A stretch of 37,482 nt of DNA. It comes from Clostridia bacterium. Its GTDB lineage: Bacteria > Bacillota > Clostridia > Christensenellales > Aristaeellaceae. Made by a program: the position numbers and the translations under genes. The stretch lies in NCBI GenBank assembly GCA_017459565.1, contig JAFUCP010000102.1, positions 1 to 37,482 on the forward strand, given 5' to 3'. The notes beneath the pieces are model-generated. The model did no database searches, had not been told where the DNA came from, and saw only the letters and a list, made by a program, of their open reading frames with translations. Positions 23,956-32,713 of the stretch are shown piece after piece (the stretch's first letter is position 1; every line of letters begins with the position of its first letter).

Positions 23956-24022
23956 CATGGCTCCGTACCGGGGCGCGACGGGATTCGGTTTCCCGCCCGG
24001 CCCCGGTTCAGGATCGGTTTGC

Positions 24023-25144
24023 TCAATCGACGATCTCAAGCTGAAGCGTGATCTCCAGCCTCTCATACATGCCGGTGACGTTGCCGTCGGCGTCATAATT
24101 GTAGCGGTACACCACCAGGTTCATGGTGCCATCCTCGCCGCACAGGTCCACGGCGTCCACCATCTCCTGGGAGGAATGGATGCGCGCGCCGTTGGCTTCG
24201 ACGATGATGTCCTTTTCCTGCAGGCCGGCCCGGTCGGCGGGGGTGCCCGGCTCCACGGAATAGACCTGCGCGCCGACGGGCGGATAGCGCCGCATGGCCT
24301 CGTCCGGGCCGTCCACGGTCACCACGGTCACGCCCATGCGCGGCCGCACCACGTTGCCGTTATCGATGATCTGCTCGATATAGTCCTTCACGGCGCTGAT
24401 GGGGATACAGAAATTCATGCCCTCGGTCAGCATGGTGTAGATCACCGGGATGCCCACCATCTCGCCCCTGGCGTTCAAAAGCGCGCCGCCGGAGCAGCCG
24501 CCGCTGATGGCCGCGTCAGTCTGGATAGTGGTGATGTGGTGGCTGAAATTGCCTACGTTCACGCCCTCGCGCTCCAGACCGGAGATGATGCCGGCGCTGA
24601 CGCTGCCGAACAGCATGTCCTCGCTGGTGCCGGGGTTGCCGATGATGATGGCCAGCTCGCCGATGCGCAGGGCATCGGAATCGCCCAGCTCGATGGGCTG
24701 CGCACCGCCGGGGGCCTCGCCCTCGAAGCGCAGCACGGCGATATCGCTGCCGTTGTCATAGCCGACGAGTTCCACATCCGTCTCGGTGCCGTCCAGCCAG
24801 AGCGCGGAGAAGGCGTCGCAATCCTGCACCACGTGATAGTTGGTCAGCAGATAGCCGCCGTTGCCGTCCTCCGTCCGGCGGATATAGCAGGCGGAGCCAT
24901 AGCCGGAATCATAGATATCGGCCACGCGGGTGACGGGGTCCCAGTTTTCCACCTTTGAGGTGATCTGCACGATGGCGGGGCGCACCCTCTCCGCGATATC
25001 GGGGATGGGGTTGGCGGAGGAATAGACGATATCATAGGAAACCGCTTCCTCCTGGAGGGCGGGCTCGGCCGCGGCCAACATGCCCGAGAGCATCAACGCC
25101 GCCAGCAGCAGCGCAAGAACCTGGGTCAACAGTGTACGCTTCAT
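24023..25144 (-). CDS. HtrA-like trypsin-family serine protease with PDZ domain
   Basis: An exported quality-control protease of the S1C family. The 373-residue protein has a signal peptide or membrane anchor (about 4-26, LLALLLAALMLSGMLAAAEPA). The trypsin-like domain carries H104 (LTNYHVV), D134 (GSDIAVLRF) and S218 (GGCSGGALLN). A PDZ domain follows (about 275-365, including VEPGTPADRAGLQEKDIIVEANG). The nucleophile context is GCSGG rather than the usual GNSGG, a mild change that leaves the Ser and glycines intact. GAGG lies 8 bases before the ATG. It has its own promoter (25191-25219) but follows a response regulator and kinase on the same strand, the layout of envelope stress sets such as CssRS-HtrA and WalRK-HtrA. 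Confidence 0.9.
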   Translation of the reverse strand: MKRTLLTQVLALLLAALMLSGMLAAAEPALQEEAVSYDIVYSSANPIPDIAERVRPAIVQITSKVENWDPVTRVADIYDSGYGSACYIRRTEDGNGGYLLTNYHVVQDCDAFSALWLDGTETDVELVGYDNGSDIAVLRFEGEAPGGAQPIELGDSDALRIGELAIIIGNPGTSEDMLFGSVSAGIISGLEREGVNVGNFSHHITTIQTDAAISGGCSGGALLNARGEMVGIPVIYTMLTEGMNFCIPISAVKDYIEQIIDNGNVVRPRMGVTVVTVDGPDEAMRRYPPVGAQVYSVEPGTPADRAGLQEKDIIVEANGARIHSSQEMVDAVDLCGEDGTMNLVVYRYNYDADGNVTGMYERLEITLQLEIVD

Positions 25145-25167
25145 ATTTTGTTCCTCGCTTTCATCCG

Positions 25168-25191
25168 TTGAAGCTGTATATACGGCTTCAA
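25168..25191 (-). promoter_or_regulatory. Inverted repeat at the htrA transcription start
   Basis: TTGAAGC, 10 bases, GCTTCAA. The right arm touches the -10 hexamer and the repeat covers the expected start point and early leader, so it may be an operator or a 5' RNA hairpin. Confidence 0.5.
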
Positions 25192-25219
25192 TTATACACT
25201 TTATCGCCGCGTTTGCCAA
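25191..25219 (-). promoter_or_regulatory. htrA promoter
   Basis: On the minus strand TTGGCA (25214-25219) and TATAAT (25191-25196) are separated by 17 bases. A GTTCAC half site (25230-25235), the same word found twice in the response-regulator promoter, lies 10 bases upstream of the -35. Confidence 0.8.
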
Positions 25220-25250
25220 TGCGCGTAATGTGAACTTAATATGATACAGC

Positions 25251-26693
25251 TCAGTCCTTCGCCGCGGGCAGCGTGAATTCAAAGGAGGTCTCCCGTTCAT
25301 CGGAGCGCACCTCGATCTTCGAACCGTGCTGCTCGATGATCCGCTGGCAGATGGACAGCCCCAGGCCGGTGCCGCCGCCGGAGGTATGGGCCTTGTCGGC
25401 CTTGTAGAAGCGCTCGAAGATGTAGGGCAGGTCCGCCTCGGCGATCCTGGGCCCGTTGTTGCGGATCCAGAAGCGCACATTCTTCCCCTCGCGCGCCGTG
25501 CCCACGGTCAGCCGGCTGTCTGCGCCGTCCATGAACTTCACCGCGTTGTCGATGATGTTGGACACCACCTGGTTGATCCGGTTGGCGTCGGCCATCACCG
25601 TCAGCGCGCCTTCCGCAAGCTCCACCGAAACGGATATGCCCTTTTCGTCGATGCGCGGCTCAAAGTTGATCAGATTGCGGCGCATCAGCTCGTTGGCGTC
25701 AAAGGGAGCCGGGGTCAGCGGGAAGTTGCCCGATTCCAGCCGGGAAAGGTCCAGCAAATCGTTCACCAGCGCCGTCAGCCGGTCCGTCTCGTCCAGCACG
25801 ATTTGCAGGTACCTGGGCATTTCCTCCGGGCCGATCACGCCGTCCTGCATGGCCTGGACATAGCCGCGCATACAGGTCATGGGAGAGCGCAGTTCATGGG
25901 ACACGTTCGCCACAAAGCTGCGCCGGGAATCCTCCAGCCGGGACAGCTCCTTGGCCATGCGGTTGATGGAATCGCCCAGCTCCTCCAGCTCACCGCCGCA
26001 GCTGATGTCCACCCTGCGGGTCAAATCGCCCTTTGAAAACTCCTGCACGGCGCGACTCATCTCCCGAAGGGGCTTGATCTGGCTGCGCGCCAGGAAAAAC
26101 GCCAGGATCGTGCCCAGCGCCAGCGCCAGCAGCGCGGGGGGCAGAATCTGCAATATCACGCTGCCCAGGCTGATCTTCAGAGAGGCCGTGGGGATGTGCA
26201 GAAGCACCGCGCCAACCACATCGGTTCCGCCGTAATACCAGGGCACGCCGATGGTGACGATCTGCTCACCATGCTCCAGCTCCGGGAACAGGCCCGTGGC
26301 GCGTATGTCGTTGCCCTGCTGGATCAGCGAAAGCTGCTCCTTCACGGCGTCGGTGGCGATGCTGCGGGTGGTGTTCCAGCTGCTGTCCAGGTACTGGACG
26401 GTGCCGGAATCATAGCTGACGATCCAGATATCGGCGTTGTAGGTGCTGTAAATATCCGCGATCTTCCGGCGGATGACGGAGCGCATGGTGGCGTTGCTCT
26501 GCAAAAAGCTCAGCGCGCTCAGATCCGCCATGTAATCCGCCACCTCCCGGGCCTGGCGGCGCACCTCGGTCTCATAACTCTGCTGCATGGTCTGCTGCCG
26601 CGCCGCGGTCAGCACGCCGGTGAAAATGACGATGGTCGCCAGCAGCGCCGCCAGCAGCACGCTGTATGTGCGCCAGAACAGGCTTCTGCGCAT
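25251..26693 (-). CDS. Membrane sensor histidine kinase
   Basis: The 480-residue kinase has two membrane segments (about 9-30 and 168-192) that flank a ~135-residue outside sensor domain with a fold reminiscent of PhoR/WalK-type sensors. A HAMP linker follows (about 193-245). The HisKA domain carries the phospho-acceptor H266 in SHELRSPM, and the ATPase domain has the N box near INQVVSNIIDNAVKF and the G box GGGTGLGLSI. There is no PAS domain between HAMP and HisKA. It begins 4 bases after the regulator gene ends; its GAGGTGA site lies in the end of that gene. The signal is unknown; the htrA gene downstream suggests envelope stress. Confidence 0.94.
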   Translation of the reverse strand: MRRSLFWRTYSVLLAALLATIVIFTGVLTAARQQTMQQSYETEVRRQAREVADYMADLSALSFLQSNATMRSVIRRKIADIYSTYNADIWIVSYDSGTVQYLDSSWNTTRSIATDAVKEQLSLIQQGNDIRATGLFPELEHGEQIVTIGVPWYYGGTDVVGAVLLHIPTASLKISLGSVILQILPPALLALALGTILAFFLARSQIKPLREMSRAVQEFSKGDLTRRVDISCGGELEELGDSINRMAKELSRLEDSRRSFVANVSHELRSPMTCMRGYVQAMQDGVIGPEEMPRYLQIVLDETDRLTALVNDLLDLSRLESGNFPLTPAPFDANELMRRNLINFEPRIDEKGISVSVELAEGALTVMADANRINQVVSNIIDNAVKFMDGADSRLTVGTAREGKNVRFWIRNNGPRIAEADLPYIFERFYKADKAHTSGGGTGLGLSICQRIIEQHGSKIEVRSDERETSFEFTLPAAKD

Positions 26694-26697
26694 GGTG

Positions 26698-27390
26698 CTA
26701 TTTCACCTCGAATTTATAGCCGACGCCCCAGACCGTCTTGATCTGCCAACCCAGCTTCTCGCCCTCGCCCAGCTTCTCCCGCAGGCGCTTGACATGCACG
26801 TCCACCGTGCGGGAATCGCCGAAATAGTCGTAGCCCCACACCTGCTCCAAAAGCTGCTCCCGGGTAAAGACCTGGTTGGGGTGGCTGGCCAGGAAGTTGA
26901 GCAGCTCCAGCTCCTTGGGGGGCATCTCCATCTGCCTGCCCATGAAGCTGACCGTGTACTGACTGATGTTCACCGTGAGTCCGGGAAATTGCAGCTCGCG
27001 GCCGGGCTCCGCGGCTTCCGGCGCCTGATAGCGCCGCAGCACCGCCTTGATCCGGGCCACCAGCTCCTTCATATCAAAGGGCTTTGAGATATAGTCGTCC
27101 GCGCCCAGCTCCAGCCCCAGCACCTTGTCGAAGGTCTCGTCCTTGGCCGTGAGCATGATGATGGGCGCGTTTGATGCCTTGCGCACCTCGCGCAGCACCT
27201 GCCAGCCGTCCATGCCGGGCAGCATCACGTCCAGCAGCATCAAGTTCGGCGGGGACGCCTGGAACCTCTTCACCGCCTCGTCGCCCCGCTCGGCCATCTC
27301 GACCTCGAAGCCCTCCTTCTGGAGGTACAGGTTCACAAGCTGGCGGATGTTCGGGTCGTCGTCCACCAGCAGGATCCTCGTGTTCATCAT
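26698..27390 (-). CDS. OmpR/PhoB-family response regulator
   Basis: The 231-residue protein has a receiver domain (about 4-118) with the acidic pocket D10-D12, phospho-acceptor D54 (LLDVMLPGMDG), the conserved T/K switch around MLTAK, and K103 (SKPF). A C-terminal winged-helix domain follows (about 130-228, VRTVDVHVKRLREKL-type recognition helix reading SRTVDVHVKRLREKLGEG). The ATG at 27390 has GAGG 10 bases upstream; the longer frame to 27468 lacks support and runs over the promoter. It is the first gene of an operon with the kinase. Direct repeats in its own promoter suggest autoregulation. Confidence 0.94.
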   Translation of the reverse strand: MMNTRILLVDDDPNIRQLVNLYLQKEGFEVEMAERGDEAVKRFQASPPNLMLLDVMLPGMDGWQVLREVRKASNAPIIMLTAKDETFDKVLGLELGADDYISKPFDMKELVARIKAVLRRYQAPEAAEPGRELQFPGLTVNISQYTVSFMGRQMEMPPKELELLNFLASHPNQVFTREQLLEQVWGYDYFGDSRTVDVHVKRLREKLGEGEKLGWQIKTVWGVGYKFEVK

Positions 27391-27422
27391 GGGTCTTTCA
27401 CCTCTATATTTCCGACGGTTCC

Positions 27423-27454
27423 ATTGTACCGCAAAGTCGTGAACGCGATGTGAA
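27423..27454 (-). promoter_or_regulatory. Response-regulator promoter with PhoP-box-like repeats
   Basis: On the minus strand TACAAT (27423-27428) is a good -10 with no clear -35. In its place stand two direct repeats, TTCACA (27449-27454) and TTCACG (27438-27443), exactly 11 bases apart. PhoP of B. subtilis binds TT(A/C/T)ACA repeats in 11-bp register; OmpR-type regulators often bind such repeats to activate weak promoters. The encoded regulator is the natural candidate. Confidence 0.6.
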
Positions 27455-27535
27455 CAAAGCGGAAACAATCACTTTCGCGGCGATGGCGCAAGGCGGATGA
27501 GGTCGCCCCGCACAGCCGTCCCGACAAACCGCGCC

Positions 27536-29911
27536 TTACTTCAGCGCCGCCACGGTCACGCCGTCCTCGCCCTCGCCGTACTTGCCCAGCCGGAAGGACT
27601 TCACGGCGGGGTGCTTCTTCAAATGCTGCTGGATGCCGCTTCTGAGGACGCCGGTGCCCTTGCCGTGGATGATATACACCTGGCCCAGCTTGTTCAGCAC
27701 CGCGCCGTCCAGAAACATGTCCACGGCCAGCAGGGCCTCCTCCAGGTTCATGCCCCGCACGTCGCACTCCGTCTCCACCGCCCGGGGCGATATGCCCGCA
27801 TAAGAGACCCCGCCGCCGCTGCCTCTGGCGGGCTGCCTGCCCCTGGGCTTCTTTTCGGCGTCGGGCCGGGCCGCGCGCATGTCGGCGATGTTGGCCTTCA
27901 GCTTGAGCGCCCCCGCCTGCACGGTACATTCGCCCTTCGCGTCCGGCTCGGTCAGCACCGTGGCCTTGGCGTTCAGGCTCGTAAGCAGCACGGTGTCCCC
28001 CACCTTCACGTCCCGGACGGGGCCGCCCTCCTGGCCGGGGGCGAGCTGTTCGCTGTTGGCGTCGATGGCGTCCTGGAGCTTCGCGCGCATGGCGTGCAGC
28101 TCATGCTCCTTCATGCCGCCCTCAGAGCGCTGTTTTTTCAGGTCTGCAATGATCTGCTCGCTCTCCCGCTGCGCCTTTTGCAGCAGCTGCCGTGCCTCGT
28201 TCTTCGCCTTGCGCAGTTCCGTCTCCCGACGGGTGGCCAGCTCCCTTTGCAGCTTCTCTGCCTCGTCGCGCAGCTTCTGGGTCTCCCGGTGGGCCTGCTC
28301 GGCCAGCTCCCGCTCCTTTTCGGCGATCTGACGGTGGTACTCCGCGTTGGCGATCACGTCCTCAAAGCGCACGGCGTCCTTGCTCAGCCGGTCCCCGGCG
28401 TCCTCGATCAAAAACTCCGGCAGGCCCAGCTTGCGGGAGATCTCAAAGGCGTTGGACTTGCCCGGCACGCCGATGGACAGCCGGTAGGTGGGCTGGAGGG
28501 TCTCCACGTTGAACTCCACCGAGGCGTTCTCCACCCCTGGCGTGCCCAGGGCGAAGGCCTTGAGTTCGCTGTAGTGGGTGGTGGCCATGGTGGTGACCTT
28601 CCGCGCAAGCAGGTGGCTGAGGATGGACATGGCCAGCGCCGCGCCCTCGGTGGGGTCGGTGCCCGCGCCCAGCTCGTCAAACAGCGCCAGGGACCGCGGC
28701 GTCACGCTGCGCAGGATCTCCACGATGTTGGTCATATGGGAGGAGAACGTGGACAGGGACTGTTCGATGGATTGCTCATCGCCAATATCGGCGAAAACCT
28801 CGTCGAATATGGCCAGCTCTGAGCCATAGGCCGCCGGGATCTGCAGGCCCGACTGGGCCATCAGCGAAAGCAGGCCCACGGTCTTGAGGGTCACCGTCTT
28901 GCCGCCGGTGTTGGGGCCGGTGATGACCAGGGTGGTGAAGTCCTCCCCCAGCCACAGCGTGGAGGGCACCACCTTCTCGGGATCGATCAGCGGGTGACGG
29001 GCCTGGATCAGCCGCACGCGCCCCTCCTCGTTCAGCTTCGGAGGCACGGCCCGCATGTGACGGGCCAGGGACGCCTTGGCGAAGATCACGTCCAGCGCCG
29101 CCATCAGCGAAAGGTTGCTTTCGATCAGGTCGGCATCCGGCGCGATCCGGTCGGAAAACGCGCCCAGGATGCGCTCGATCTCGTTCTTTTCCTTGATCGT
29201 CCACTGCTTCAGCTCGTTGCCGGCCTCCACCACGGCCATCGGCTCGATGAACAGCGTAGAGCCCGTGCCGGACTGGTCGTGGACGATGCCGGGCACCGAG
29301 GCGCGGCACTCCGCCTTCACCGGCACCACATAGCGCCCGTTGCGCTGGGTGATGATGGCGTCCATCAGATATTTCTGCATCGTGGCGGAGCGAATGATGC
29401 CGTTCAGCTTGTCCCGCACGCGGTCGTTCAACACCCGCATCTGGCGGCGGATATTGTACAGATCGGGGCTGGCGTGGTCGCTGATCTCATCCTCGGAGAT
29501 GATGGCGTCGAAGATTTCCTCCTCCAGGGCACGGTTCGTGGCAAGCCTTGACCCCATCTCGGTCAGAATCGGCGTATCCTCCCGGTCCGTGACCAGCGCG
29601 CTGCGCAGCGTCCGGGAGGCCTTCAGCACGTCCGCCACCTGCAAAAGCGCCTTGGGCGACAGCGTGCCGCCGGCCCGGGCCAGCTTCAAATAAGGCCGCA
29701 CGTCCGTGAAATACGCCATTGGGTTCGACCCGCTGTAGGCGATCACGCTGGAGGCCTCCTCCGTCTGGGCCTGCCAGCGCCGCACCGTCTGCGCGTCGCC
29801 GGAGGGACGCAGCGCCCGGGCCGCCTCCCGGCCGGGGTCCGTCACGGCCAGCGCCGCCAGCTGCTCCAGGATCTTGGGCAGTTCAAGCACCCGTATGTTT
29901 CGCTCGTTCAT
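27536..29911 (-). CDS. mutS2: MutS2 ATPase with Smr domain
   Basis: MutS2 is a MutS-related ATPase. It was first linked to suppression of recombination and more recently to ribosome collision rescue in Bacillus. The 791-residue protein has the MutS core and clamp regions (about 1-320) and Walker A G332-PNTGGKT339. It continues with Walker B and the ABC-type signature region (SLSTFSSHMTNI), and a long Lys/Glu/Arg coiled coil (about 515-620). The C-terminal Smr nuclease domain (about 715-791) has DVRG and HGKGTGVLR, its active motifs. It lacks the mismatch-recognition domain, as expected. GGAG stands 8 bases before the ATG and it follows the U32 gene by 54 bases. Confidence 0.96.
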   Translation of the reverse strand: MNERNIRVLELPKILEQLAALAVTDPGREAARALRPSGDAQTVRRWQAQTEEASSVIAYSGSNPMAYFTDVRPYLKLARAGGTLSPKALLQVADVLKASRTLRSALVTDREDTPILTEMGSRLATNRALEEEIFDAIISEDEISDHASPDLYNIRRQMRVLNDRVRDKLNGIIRSATMQKYLMDAIITQRNGRYVVPVKAECRASVPGIVHDQSGTGSTLFIEPMAVVEAGNELKQWTIKEKNEIERILGAFSDRIAPDADLIESNLSLMAALDVIFAKASLARHMRAVPPKLNEEGRVRLIQARHPLIDPEKVVPSTLWLGEDFTTLVITGPNTGGKTVTLKTVGLLSLMAQSGLQIPAAYGSELAIFDEVFADIGDEQSIEQSLSTFSSHMTNIVEILRSVTPRSLALFDELGAGTDPTEGAALAMSILSHLLARKVTTMATTHYSELKAFALGTPGVENASVEFNVETLQPTYRLSIGVPGKSNAFEISRKLGLPEFLIEDAGDRLSKDAVRFEDVIANAEYHRQIAEKERELAEQAHRETQKLRDEAEKLQRELATRRETELRKAKNEARQLLQKAQRESEQIIADLKKQRSEGGMKEHELHAMRAKLQDAIDANSEQLAPGQEGGPVRDVKVGDTVLLTSLNAKATVLTEPDAKGECTVQAGALKLKANIADMRAARPDAEKKPRGRQPARGSGGGVSYAGISPRAVETECDVRGMNLEEALLAVDMFLDGAVLNKLGQVYIIHGKGTGVLRSGIQQHLKKHPAVKSFRLGKYGEGEDGVTVAALK

Positions 29912-29965
29912 ATCACACGCTCCGATATTCTGTCGTCATCCTGTGGAAAGCTCCCCCGTCCGGCT

Positions 29966-32311
29966 CTATTCGACGCCCCGGAAGAAGTGTCCCGTGGTGG
30001 TGTCCATGTCCTCGACGGTCCGCCACTGGGGCATCGACCTGAAATCCGCCCCGTCCAGCGCCGCGCGGTAGAGGTCCACAATGACCTCCACCGGCTCCCC
30101 CGCGTCAAGCAACAGCCGCCACCCGGCGCTTGCCGGCAGGCGCTCCAGCCTGCGCAGCGGCATGATGGGCGCGGAATTGAGCAGCTGGACCACGCAGCCG
30201 CCCGGCTGGGCCAGCCGCCGCAGCGGAAAGGCGACGCCCTTTCGGTCCGTCATCACCCTGCCGTCGAGCCGCTCCGCCGCCGCGCAGGTATCGCAGTGGC
30301 GGCATTGGGCGTGCCTGCCCTGCATGTTCTGCGCCGCGCGCAACGGGCAGTGCCGAAGCTGCATCAGCGGCACCCGGCCCCATACGATCAGGTCAATGCA
30401 CCCGCCCAGGCGGGCGATCTGCCCGGCGTTCAGCTCTACGGAGGGGGTGTACCGCTTAACGCCCCAGTCGCAAAGCTGCTTCGCCGCGGCGTTATTGCCG
30501 ATGTTCAGCATATAGTCCCCGGCCCACGTCCCCGGCCATTCCAGGGCGAATTGGCCGATGTTGGAAAGGAAGGTCATTTCAAAGCATACCCTGTTCTCCA
30601 GCGCCCAGGCGTTCAGGCCGTCAAGGGCCTCATCCGCCGCCACGGCGGGCAGCGCCAGCGCAAGCCGACCCGCCGCGGCCAGCGGCTTCAGGTCCACCGC
30701 CGCAAGCGACGCGGGGCGAATGTCCCGCGGGGCGAACACCGCCACATCCGCGCCGGCCTTCAGCGCCGCCAGCAGCTGGGTGGGATCGGCGCTCTGGGCC
30801 ATCAATAGCGGCGCATCCGCCGCCTCCCTGGGCAGGGCGGGCATCTCAAACGTCAGACTTTGGCGGCGCACCCGCGTCCGCTGCGCCTCCAGCGCTTCAA
30901 GCGCGTTGCGCCGCAGTGCGTTCAAAAGGGACGCGGGACAGTGGGCATCGGCGTCGGCGTGGAGCGCAACCCCGGTCACGGCATAGCACGTCCCGCCGGT
31001 CTTTGAAAGCTGGACCCGCGTCCGCTCCGCGTCGAAGCCCCGTCCTGTGGCCGCTTCGATCACCGGCCCCTCGGCCGTGGCCGCGTGTTCGCCGTCCCAC
31101 ACTGTCAGCGCGGCGGGCTGTCCCACCTTCAGGACGGCCAGGGCGCTCACGGGGATCTGCCAGTGTTCGCCGTCAAAGCTCTGCCGGGCGCGCTTCATCT
31201 GCTCTTCGCTGACCAGCCGCCACAGCCCGTCCCCGCGCCTCGCCGCCGCGCACCGCGCGCGCTCCCCCGCCAAGCCGGACAGGCTGACGGGAATATCCTC
31301 GCTCCCCTTCCGGCGAAGCGCAAGGATATCCGCGCCGGATACCGTCGCCGCCAGGACAACTTCTCCGTTTTTTCCGGATTCACCCACCCGCACCCCCACG
31401 TGGTTCGGGCGCTCCGGGTACATCAATTCCGATTCCGCCGCGCCGGGCCCGTAGCCCCGGGTGAAGCCGCCCCGGTTGAACATCTGGCGCAGCTCGTCCC
31501 GCGCCGCGCCGGAATCGAAGGGCTTTTTCTCATACAGCGCGTCCAGCGCCCGACGGTAGGCCGCCACGGTCACAGCCACGTATTCCGCGCGCTTGAGCCG
31601 CCCTTCGATCTTCAGGCTGCTCACGCCCGCTTCGCGCATCCGGGCCAGCTCGTCGATGGCGCACAGGTCCCTTGTGGACAGCAGATGGCCCGCGCGGTCC
31701 CCCAGCCTCCAGGGCAGGCGGCAGGGCTGGGCGCACAGGCCGCGGTTGCCGCTCCTGCCGCCCACCATGGAGGACATCAGGCACTGGCCCGAACAGGCTG
31801 CGCACAGCGCGCCGTGGACAAAGGTCTCGATCTCGATGCCCTCATCGGCGCAGCGTGCCATCTCCTCAAAGGTCAGCTCGCGGGCCAGCACCACTCTGTC
31901 GAAGCCCTGCGCCTTTAAAAACGCCACGCCCTGCCGGTTGTGGACGGCCATCTGGGTGCTGGCGTGAAGCTCAAGCCGCGGCGCGATCTGGCGCAGCGCT
32001 GCGGCCACGCCCAGATCCTGCACGATCACCGCGTCCGCGCCGGATTCGTTCACCGCCCGGGCGGCCTCGAGCAGCGCGTCGAATTCATCCTGCCGCACCA
32101 GGGTGTTCAGCGTCACATGGACGCGAACGCCCCGGGCATGGCAATACGCCACGGCGTCATCCAGAGCCCGGCCATCGAAATTTCCCGCGTTGCGCCGGGC
32201 GTTGAAGCTGCCCGCCCCCAGATACACGGCGTCCGCGCCGTTCTGCACCGCGGCCCGCAGGGCGCTCTCATCCCCCGCCGGGGCGAGCAGCTCCATCCGG
32301 CGTTCATTCAT
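29966..32311 (-). CDS. U32 peptidase-family protein (large DUF3656-type)
   Basis: The 781-residue protein opens MELLAPAGDESALRAAV, the typical start of U32 proteins, with a TIM-barrel-like domain. The family signature is ETFVHGALCAACSGQC (162-177), followed by C193 and C197, cysteines that in related proteins (RlhA, TrhP) hold an iron-sulfur cluster used in RNA hydroxylation. A long C-terminal extension (about 380-781) carries a second cysteine cluster (CRHCDTC) and matches the large clostridial form. The annotated collagenase activity of the family is doubtful; RNA modification is the better guess by homology. The ATG overlaps the zapA stop by 8 bases (ATGAATGA), implying coupling. Confidence 0.9.
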   Translation of the reverse strand: MNERRMELLAPAGDESALRAAVQNGADAVYLGAGSFNARRNAGNFDGRALDDAVAYCHARGVRVHVTLNTLVRQDEFDALLEAARAVNESGADAVIVQDLGVAAALRQIAPRLELHASTQMAVHNRQGVAFLKAQGFDRVVLARELTFEEMARCADEGIEIETFVHGALCAACSGQCLMSSMVGGRSGNRGLCAQPCRLPWRLGDRAGHLLSTRDLCAIDELARMREAGVSSLKIEGRLKRAEYVAVTVAAYRRALDALYEKKPFDSGAARDELRQMFNRGGFTRGYGPGAAESELMYPERPNHVGVRVGESGKNGEVVLAATVSGADILALRRKGSEDIPVSLSGLAGERARCAAARRGDGLWRLVSEEQMKRARQSFDGEHWQIPVSALAVLKVGQPAALTVWDGEHAATAEGPVIEAATGRGFDAERTRVQLSKTGGTCYAVTGVALHADADAHCPASLLNALRRNALEALEAQRTRVRRQSLTFEMPALPREAADAPLLMAQSADPTQLLAALKAGADVAVFAPRDIRPASLAAVDLKPLAAAGRLALALPAVAADEALDGLNAWALENRVCFEMTFLSNIGQFALEWPGTWAGDYMLNIGNNAAAKQLCDWGVKRYTPSVELNAGQIARLGGCIDLIVWGRVPLMQLRHCPLRAAQNMQGRHAQCRHCDTCAAAERLDGRVMTDRKGVAFPLRRLAQPGGCVVQLLNSAPIMPLRRLERLPASAGWRLLLDAGEPVEVIVDLYRAALDGADFRSMPQWRTVEDMDTTTGHFFRGVE

Positions 32312-32594
32312 GCGCGTCCGCTTCCTCCCCGGCCGGTCCCGCCGCGGCGGCGCGCAGCCCGTCCAGCTCTGCCCGCAGCCGGGTGATCTCGTCCCGGGAC
32401 TTCATCATGTCGTCGGCGGCATTCACCGCCACCAGCACGGCCAGCTGCGAGGCGGGCAGCTTCGTGGCCGCCGCCAGCTCATTCATCCTGCGGTCCACCC
32501 AGGCGGCTACCCGGGCGACGTATTCCTCGCTGTCGGTACTCGCAATGGTGTATTCCCTGCCCGCAATGCGGACGGTCGTCCTGATTTTTTCCAT
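32304..32594 (-). CDS. zapA: Cell division protein ZapA
   Basis: ZapA crosslinks FtsZ filaments in the Z ring. The 96-residue protein has the N-terminal beta/alpha head (KIRTTVRIAGREYTIASTDSEEYVARVAAWVDRRM, about 3-37) and a C-terminal coiled coil (about 45-85, ending in an Ala/Glu-rich tail). The ATG at 32594 has GGAGG 5 bases upstream; the in-frame ATG 12 bases earlier lies across that site. It heads an operon with the U32 gene and mutS2, a common Firmicute grouping. Its own promoter is clear. Confidence 0.92.
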   Translation of the reverse strand: MEKIRTTVRIAGREYTIASTDSEEYVARVAAWVDRRMNELAAATKLPASQLAVLVAVNAADDMMKSRDEITRLRAELDGLRAAAAGPAGEEADAHE

Positions 32595-32626
32595 ACAGCC
32601 CTCCATAGCTACAATAGTCCATGCTG

Positions 32627-32655
32627 ATTATAGCACAAGTGCGCCCGCGCCACAA
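32627..32655 (-). promoter_or_regulatory. zapA operon promoter
   Basis: On the minus strand TTGTGG (32650-32655) and TATAAT (32627-32632) are separated by 17 bases, with TG one base before the -10 (extended -10). Confidence 0.8.
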
Positions 32656-32667
32656 GTTCAGCGGCAC

Positions 32668-32696
32668 AAAAAAAGGGGCGAACGCCGCGTCGCCCC
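32668..32696 (-). terminator. Intrinsic terminator of the SH3-protein gene
   Basis: On the minus strand GGGGCGA, 8-base loop, TCGCCCC is followed at once by seven T. It lies 18 bases past the stop codon of the gene at 32714 and is the only textbook rho-independent terminator in the window. Confidence 0.9.
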
Positions 32697-32713
32697 AGGG
32701 GTCCGTTTTCCGA

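Noticed and set aside
23899-24022. T-box or leucine/valine attenuator before ilvB
   Set aside because: No T-box core (AGGGTGGNACCGCG-like) and no short reading frame with runs of Leu, Val or Ile codons.
21880-24051. A 723-codon plus-strand open frame over ilvN and ilvB
   Set aside because: Antisense to two certain genes; low-complexity His/Gly/Ala-rich product.
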